Both the position numbers and the translations under genes were made by a program. From Bactericera cockerelli (lineage: Eukaryota > Arthropoda > Insecta > Hemiptera > Triozidae): a stretch of DNA of 64,000 bases. Below the pieces are notes generated by a model. It was not told where the DNA came from and searched no databases. It was given only the letters and a program-made list of their open reading frames with translations. The stretch is from NCBI GenBank assembly GCA_024516035.1, contig CM044959.1, positions 26,717,669 through 26,781,668 of the forward strand, given 5' to 3'. Below, piece by piece: positions 47,901-56,995 of the stretch (positions are counted from its first letter, which is position 1; every line of letters starts with the position of its first letter).

Positions 47901-50900
47901 AGCCAGTACTTTTGGGAAGAGTATTTTATCATTTATTTTTTCCTCTCTTGATTGTAACTTTCCACTCATAGTACTAAAAAATACCAACTATTGCAATCAA
48001 TTTTTTGGGAATTTTAACCACTTTGACTTGGGTTCTAGGTTCCAATCAAAGAAAAAAAGAAAATTCATAAGAAAGCAGCTTACTGCTATTTTTCATTTCA
48101 AATTAACTGAAAAATAAAACTTTTAAAAAACCATACTTTCGACAGCACCTGTTTGTTGTTTTTGTTGTAGCCGGAGGGGAGGGGAGAATAATGGTCTCCA
48201 GCCAACTTTATTTTAAAGTGGGCTCATCCTGAACCACATTTTCTATATGCGATCAACCATCGTGAGCACTTGGACTTTTTCTTTATAAGCTAATAAACCC
48301 TTGGGAAACTGCAAGCTAGCCTGGCTTGTAAGGATTGGCTAGTCTTCTCCCTGTTTAACGTCCCCCAGCCAGACTTGTAATGTATCTGGTAGTGTACCAA
48401 GAATGCTGGTCGCATTTTTCCCTCAATTAGCTTTTTTTTAAGTCACTTTTTTTAACTTTTTTTTAACTCACTCTATTAGATTGGAACTGAAGTCGGACTC
48501 TTGCGACGACGCAAAGTTGTTGCTGCTGGGCTTGGCTCCCGACTGGCCGGCGAAGTCAGGAGAGGCGAAGACCTGCTGATCCTCGGAGAATGGGACGTCA
48601 AGGGTGTCGGGGTGGAGAGGGCGGGGTGCAGACCGCCCAGACATTGCGAGTGCAGGTCGTTTGTCTTGCTGAGGGGGCCTGGGACAGTTTCAACACATTT
48701 TAAAATCGCTTATCACTCAATTATTATTATTATATTATGCTTTATAAGGAGGACAGAGAACAATGTTAACAGTATAAAATTAAGAAAAAACAAACAAATG
48801 ACAAAATAAATAAGTAAAAAAGAAAATAACACTAATGTCCTACCTAAAGGGCGGGGTTATTGCCTGTGGCAATCTCTTCCACCCAACCCTTCCACTCAAT
48901 GATACTAGTAAGGATCTTACTGTATCAAACTGTGTCTTTGAGGGAATAGTCATGGGCAAAAAATCACGAGGACACTCGAGACAATTTTTTTTTTCAAAGA
49001 CATCAGTTCAATAATGAACTGTCAATCTTATTGAGAGTTATAAATGAAAGCGTCCGATCGAGAAATAAGGCGATCTCAACAAGGCGTAGCTTTTCGTTAG
49101 AGCGTTAGAGAATGATGAGGTAAAATACTTTCATACAGGGTGACCTGCATGGCACGGCAACGACACGACGTTGCTTTGAGTGAAATAATTCTTAGAGAGA
49201 AAAAGATAAAACTGAGAGAAGATTGTCTACAAGTGATGCCTTTGATAAGTTTTGCCGAATAGTACCAGCCAAAGTCTCAGAAAGAGAACTCGAAATCACG
49301 ATCACAAGAAAAAAAATCAATTTCATAAACAACTTGAATTACAAACTCCGTGATACTGGCTATTTCCAGCCCAGCCTAGGTCAAGTGAGGTTACTGTCTC
49401 GCAAACCTCATATGTTAGTAAATAGTTAGTAAACTCTTACTAACTATTTACTTTACTAACATATGAGTTTACTCATGTTAGTAAACTCTTAATTGGTCAT
49501 ATATTTACATAAGTTTCAAGGGCGGGATTCTTGCTCAAGGCAATCTCTACTGTCCAACCCAATTTTTTTTTTTTTAACAAGAATTGTGCTTTATTTGTAC
49601 ATCATTTCATTACAATGTTTAGGATATGTTAATAGGACATGTTAATAGAGAGTGAGCAAAAGACCTACCAGCAACAAAGGCCTCCCAGGGGCTCCACATG
49701 TCCCCGGCTCTCAGCAACTCCTCCACAGGGGCGCACATGCGCACCGTCACCAGATTGGCTAGACTGAACAGGTGGCCCATGTAGCCTTTGCGCGAGTTGC
49801 GACGAGCCATGTTCTCGCTCGTCTGGCCCTCTTGTTCCTCATTGCTGCGATAAGCTGCGAGGAGACGCGAGGTCAGACGAGTCTTTCCGAATATCTCCGA
49901 AACTGAAATAAAAACAATATCAAACAATAATCTACGAGTAAAAGTTATCATATTTGTGTTAATCACTTTCGTGATATCACAACTACTCAAACTCGCTTTA
50001 CTAAATTTACGCTGAAACCGGGACTTGAACCACCGACCTTCAGGTTACAAGTCCGCCGCCTTATCGATGAAGCTACTGAGGTCGGTAATCTACGAATATT
50101 GTGTATAGAGAACTTTGATCCCCGAAAGACACTTTATCCACCAAGGCGCTAGTTTATGAAACTTTATTCTGATTCATATAGTCAATAGTGTATTGGCGAA
50201 TGCATCATTGATTACGACCAAAGACAGTTTTTTTGCTCTTCTCTGGCGTTCCATTTATAGTTCCAAAAAATCCTTTCATACTGCACGTCTAGATCACAAA
50301 GGGAAAACTGGAACATATTTTGCTTTTGTAGGTTCCAGAGATACAAGAATCAGTAAGTAAATGATGAAATGCTTTCACGTTTATATTTTATAGCATGATC
50401 GCTTTAAATGAGTTTAAACGCGTAATACTCAAAACTCACAAGTTTGAAACTCATTTAAAGATTGGATTGAGCTGAAAATAAGGCAAGTTTACCAACAATA
50501 GTTTCAATTAGATTTTGCACGATTCAAACTACCTATCTTTGGATGTGAGCTTTTTAAATTAGCTTGAGCCATTTGAACCATTTTTAAATCCATTTGAGCT
50601 GTAATCTGCGTTTTAATTTTAACAGAGTCTTTGAGCCACTCAAATTTACGATCTAAACTCAACATTTCTACAATATTGAACTTTTTTTCATACAAACGAA
50701 ATACCTAGTCCGAGCGTCCTAGTAAATTATTAAAATGAAGATTTATTTTTCCCAGAAGAACTTTCCGAGTCTTTCCGAATATCTCCGAAACTGAAATAAA
50801 AACAATGTCAAACAATGATCTACGAGAACTTTGATTCCCGAAAGAAACTTTATCCTCCAAGACGCTAGTTTAATGAGACTTAATTCAGATTCATATAGTG

Positions 50901-53900
50901 TATTGGCGAACACTTCTATAGTATTGAGCCTTTCCAAAAAAAAGAAAAAGTTGACCACTTAGTAAATGACTGAAGATGCTTAACACGACAAACCTATCTC
51001 TGGCAAAGGTTGGCGCGTGGTGTTGCTCTCGGCGAGCACACAGGTGAGGCACTTCTCCACCTCGGTGTGCAGGAAGTTGTTGCCGGGGTATTGCACGAAC
51101 AGGTCCATGAGGATGGAGAAGGTGCCGTGGTCTATGCAGCAGGCGTGGACGCGGGAGTCCTGTGTGGCCAGGAGTGTGCGTAGGAGCTTGATGATGGAGA
51201 GGCGGGTGAAGCCCAGGGGCGGGTCAATGATACCTGGCGAGGGAACAAGCGATGTGAGTCCAGGATACATAGCAAAAAATGATAGATTTATTTTTTGGTT
51301 AGGTGGAAAAGAAAGCCACGGTCTAATAATTACAATTATATTATGGATAGTCTGGCGGGGGGACTATAGTCTGGCGGGGGGACTATAGTCTGGCTGGGGG
51401 ACTATAAACAGGGAGTAATAATAATAATATCGCCTTATTTATACTGCCCGATTAGGACTATTAAAGTCCCATTATTCCAGCAGTAAGCCCAAGACATATT
51501 ATTATGTGGTAAAAATCCCAAATGGGAGGATAACTTGTCATGTCCCGGCTGGGTTTCGAACCCACGACCTCTGGAATCTCTGGATTCACAGAGTGCCGCC
51601 TTTACCACTGAGCTACTGGAACAAGCAATGTGTGACTGCCTGAGTCCAGGATACATAGCAAAAAATGATAGGTTTATTTTTTGGTTAGGTGGAAAAGAAA
51701 GCCACGGCCTAATAATTACAATTATATTTATTAATAAGTTATTTTTTACATTTAAATTTTATTTATGAAGATGAAAGAATTTGTTGAATAAAAAATAATC
51801 TTTTGAAAGTACAAAAAAAAAAAAAAATATTATGGATAGTCTGGCTGGGGGACCATAGTCTGGCTGGGGGACTATAAACAGGGAGTAGACCAGCATTGGC
51901 TTGGTTCTGGGGGCCCTTGTCAATTATTAGCCTCCTTGTAAAGACAGTGGTAGAAGTGCTGAGTCATTCCTCCACTGACTAGCTACCATCGTTCACGATG
52001 ACGATGATTATGGATTATATCTTGTGTCTAAATAATCTATGTAGTTTACCAATAAAGTATTGTTGTAAAACACCTGGTTTGAAGCTGTTGAATGCTTGTG
52101 GCCAGGTCCAGTTTAAGAACCATTGGGTATGCCTCTGAATTTCTAACGTTTCTCTCGCGTTCTAGATAATTTGAAGTAAAAAATTTCTTCGTTAACACGA
52201 GATCCATAGTGTTCAATATAAGTTAAGAGAAGTCTCTGAATATTCTGTGGTGTAACTTGCGACAGTGAAAGTACCTCGTTAATTTCCGAGTGTGAATATT
52301 GTCGAATTAGAAAGCGATTTTTTCTGAGTTTGTGAACTATTTAACACTTTGAGCCCATGAATACCATATATGGTACTCAGCTGACATTTCACAGAGGACA
52401 TGAGTACCATATATGGTACTCACCCAAAATTTCACTGTCGACTTGTGTACTCTATATGGTATTCACGACCTTCCTTTTCTTTAAAGACATGAGTACTCCC
52501 TATGGTATTCGTTTCTATGTGTATCTCATAGGGAACAGGTTCTTGTGGTCCTTGGGAGCAATGTTTGAGTGTTGGGTTCTGAAATTTGTGGTCCCTCGTG
52601 CTCACTCGCCGATCCCAGCTCTGGGGCTCAAAGTGTTAACTAGTAAGTTTTGCTTTGTGATTTAATAAATTGAATTATTTATCTGTGTTAGTATTTTCGT
52701 AACAGTATTATAAATATTGAAAATTATAAAGGATTGATTTTGGTGCACTTGTATGTATGAGTTTGATTATTTGGTCTCAAGGCAATTCACCGGATAAAGT
52801 TTTCTCTCTAGTAGAAAAATCAAGACATCGCCAGAACACACCTGAGTTGAGTACAATAGGCGCCGCGGGGGGAGGATTGGTCAGAGATTCGTGCAGCACA
52901 GGCATGAACTCAATGATGATAGTGATGATCCTATCCACCACGGGATTCAGAGCAGACTCTGTAGACTCCCTGGCGTCCGCGCCTGACTCTGAGCTAGTTG
53001 AATCATCCGCGCCATACTTGAGCTCTGGCCCTGTGTCCTTGTTCATGTCGTTGTTGCTGGAGAGAAAAAAATAAATTAAAGTGTGAATCCAAATGGGATT
53101 GAAAATACAACAACAAAAAAGTTTTGAAGTCTCCATGAGGAAAAAAATAAAATCAAGTTCTAATTTATTTATTTATTTGCACTTTATTTGGACATATTAT
53201 ATACAACACAAATAATTACAAATTAAAATACAATATACGGGAAGAAAAAAATAAATAAATATATACATAACATATGTCCTAACTAAAGGGTGGGGATATT
53301 GCCTTTGGCAATCTCTTCCACCCAACCCTTCTAATGATCAATTACTCCCATCAAATCAACAATAACAAATTCTTAGAAATGCTAAAATGCAAAGATGACA
53401 TTCCATTCTAAAACCATTCTATTAACCTGATTACAGAATCGAAACATTTTGACTGGGAAAAACTTACTTGTTATTAACATCTAGTAGTTGCAGCAAGATC
53501 TGCACACAGGAGATGATGCTGCTCTCACAGCGAGGCCCTGGCTGTAAGCCTAGCTCCAGGAGATATCGGATGGTCTCCTCACTCTCTGTGCACTGCAGCA
53601 GGACAGATGCTTCCTCCTTGCGCAGAGAATCAATGATTCGGGTAAGAATCTGAGCGGCGTTGTCGTGGTCATCAGCTGAATTGTTAGGGTCCAGCTTAGA
53701 ACACACTTGTCGAATGAGCTCCTTTTCTTGAAGCCACTGTCAACAATTCCATAAAACCGAAATTCATTGCGGAAACTGAAGATAATTGAAGTACAAATGA
53801 GAAAGCAACACTCATTTGAAAAGTTGTTAAAATATTAAGAGGTATCTATCTAAACCGACTATCTGGTCGATTTTCAATTGTTCAGATCGTTCTATTATGA

Positions 53901-56900
53901 TAGGAATTTATTTTCAAGGGTGTATCTGAAAACATATCAAACCTTTTGACCAACTATACTAGAGTTAAAATAGAGATCAATTAGCTCTATAAACATGGGT
54001 GCAGAAATGGACCTTAATGGAGCTATGACCACCCAAAGGTGGTACCTATTTATGTATAGAAATACCTATAAATTGAATTCTTATTTCTTAATTGAATTAT
54101 TATTTTAAAAGAAGCGCCTTCCATTTTTATGATGCTTCCTTGGTGCATATTTAGTATTTTTTCATTGATCAGGGGTTGATTAAAACAGGGATACATTGAA
54201 ATTGAAATACCCAGAAGTTTTACAAATTTAGTGAATGTGCTGTATTTGAACAAAAGTTTTTGTTGGGTTTTAAGGATTAAAGTTAGATTTAACATACCAT
54301 ATAGAGTTTTTCCTACATTTCATTTTTGTGATTTTATAGAGTGAACCTTTTGTGTTTATGAAATACTATTCTATTTTTTTTAAAGCAAAACTGATTTTAA
54401 ACAATGTCACTTATTTGAAAATAGTAAAACCTGGATGATACAAAAGAACAATTTCCAGGTCACATTTACCTATAAGGGAAAATAACCTCTTTAAAAAAGA
54501 ATCCTGGATATAAGAGAAAAAAAAATATGGTCTCTTGAGTTATCTTAAATTCAGGTTTGACAGTATCAGAAAGTTACAGCCCTAGTTCTGTTAGGATCCA
54601 TTTCGGCACCCATGTTTATAGAGCAAATTGATCTTTATTTTAACTCTTGTATGGGTGGTTTAAAGGTTTGCTATGTTTTAAGGGACACCCTGTATTATGT
54701 GTTTGAGCTTGTTTGACCCTGTTTTTAGTGCTAGCACAGGAAAAGTAGATAAAAAGATGCCATGCTTTCTGAAAAATCCTAGAAAGCTGGAAACTTTGGT
54801 AAAATTCTTTTTTTAGTCTTCCAAAAGAGTCCTGTCATCCTGTGAGATTTCAACTATTGCTGGACTTTATACAGTTTCGACGATCTTAAAAGAACTGATG
54901 TATTCAAATCTATTGATACTAACCAACTTAGTTTTAGTAAAGATTAAACACAAAAATTGCATTGTACATGAAAATTGTGGTATTTGTAGATAGATGTTTT
55001 CTTACTTTTATATCATTTAGAACAATTATTCAAGAAGAAAATAGGTACTACTAACAATAAAAATACAAGTGACTTACATTGAAGACATTGTTTTTGATTT
55101 CTTGGCCTTCAATGTTTGTGACAAGTTTGAGAAGAAGGTCCATAATAGCTGACGTGCTTATATGTCGTAGAAACAGATTGATGCAGTCTTCTTGTGACTT
55201 GAGGAACTCTATTACTTGAAGGCAGCTGTACTGATATGAGTACCAATGCTAAGAAAAATAATACACTGATTAATAAAAGGTTTTATCTATGGTTTTATTC
55301 AGTATACATAATTACACACATATAGCATAATTATATGAGCATAAAGGAACATATACAGAAAACAAAATTTCCTATGACTAATTTATTTATATGTACTGAC
55401 ACATTATCTGAGCAGTTTTTTTGCATTATTATGTACTCAAATCTTTCAAGTTTACAAAACTTGGTATACCTGGACTAAGAAAACCGGAACTGACTGAAAT
55501 CTGAACTTAAGGATCCCTGATTCACTGCTTCTTTACCAGACAAAAGTCTTACCATTTGACTAACAGTGAAGTGTAGGCTCCTTCAACCAATGCAGAACCA
55601 ACAAATTCAATAACTTTAGCACTTAAACTCAATCTCCCAAACTTAACAACATTTCAGGAGCTTCTGTCTTACTACATATTGAACTAAAATGAAGGAGAAG
55701 AAAAGTAAGGTCTCACCTGTTCACTAGTTCGAGCAATCAAAACGCCAATTGTTCGTGAAAAGAATGATGCTAGCAAAGGGTTCAGGGGATGATCATTCTG
55801 TAGGAAAGCATATAATCGCCCTAGAAGGACCTGATCAGAAGCAAGGCGCTCATTGAACACTGGCATTTCTGATGTAAGAAGTTCACATGCTATGTGAGCC
55901 TGCTTGTAGCGTTCTTTCTCAGGCAGATCAGTGGGAGGTTCTGTTGTGATTAGAGTCACAAGCTCCTCCATGATGTCTGCACGGATGAGACTGTAGGTGA
56001 AAGATTATTGCAAGTTAATATTATGGTCAGAAATAATGCTTCAGAAGAGAAGATCTACAAACACTCAGAGCTAGTTCATTATGTTTGTGGAATTACTTTT
56101 GAAATGATGATGAAATGATTTTGTCCATGGGCTAGAACACAAATAAAAGAGATATGAGATTTAGTAGGTAAAAGTACCTATTAAATACATACAATAATAA
56201 CAATTATCTATAATATTTTCTTTAAATATAAAGGAAAAAATAGATAATCCTCTTTTTTCACAATGGTACATACAGGGTCCCAATTTCTAGTTTTTCCATA
56301 GGATTTTACTTGGGATCCTTTAGGTAGATTATTGGAATAAGGATAGTTGGAGATTATTGGATAGTTCTTAGTTGTATAATTTTCAAGAAGGATCAAATTG
56401 TATAATTTTCAGAACAACCAACTTTTATTAGATTAAAAAAAGGTAGTTGTGCCCCCAGAACCACTTCCACATTACTTGGGACACTTTACCTTTACATTGA
56501 TGGCATTCCTGAAACGGAAAAAATTGCCACAGTAAGATTTAACCTGCGACCTAGTGGTTTCAAGAATGAACATTTTGCTATTTTTCTTTTTTACATTATC
56601 TTATTTACTAAACAAACCATTCTTAAGTTCAGAATTGTATTTTCTTATATAATTTGCATGTCTGATAGATAGGAAATTATACTATTGGATTCCTTGTTGC
56701 AATTTACACGAGAAACAACTATCACTTTATTCTCATAACCTACTGAGAGGATATGCCAACCATGTATCAAAAATACCATGTAAAATTCTATCGAACAAGA
56801 AGAAAGTAAAAACCCTGAATATTAGACAAAGAGAAATGATGTTATTTTTTTATTATTTAGAATTAGAAAATAAGACCAACACAAAACACTTAATAATTTC

Positions 56901-56962
56901 TCTTATATTTTGCTAAAATATATTAAAGACATTTATACAGCCTACATATTTTTTCATTAACT

Positions 56963-56995
<33 letters not shown>

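Noticed and set aside
52357..52665. 102-codon frame with repeated YGT/YHIWY strings
   Set aside because: Translation of the palindromes of the piggyBac-type MITE.
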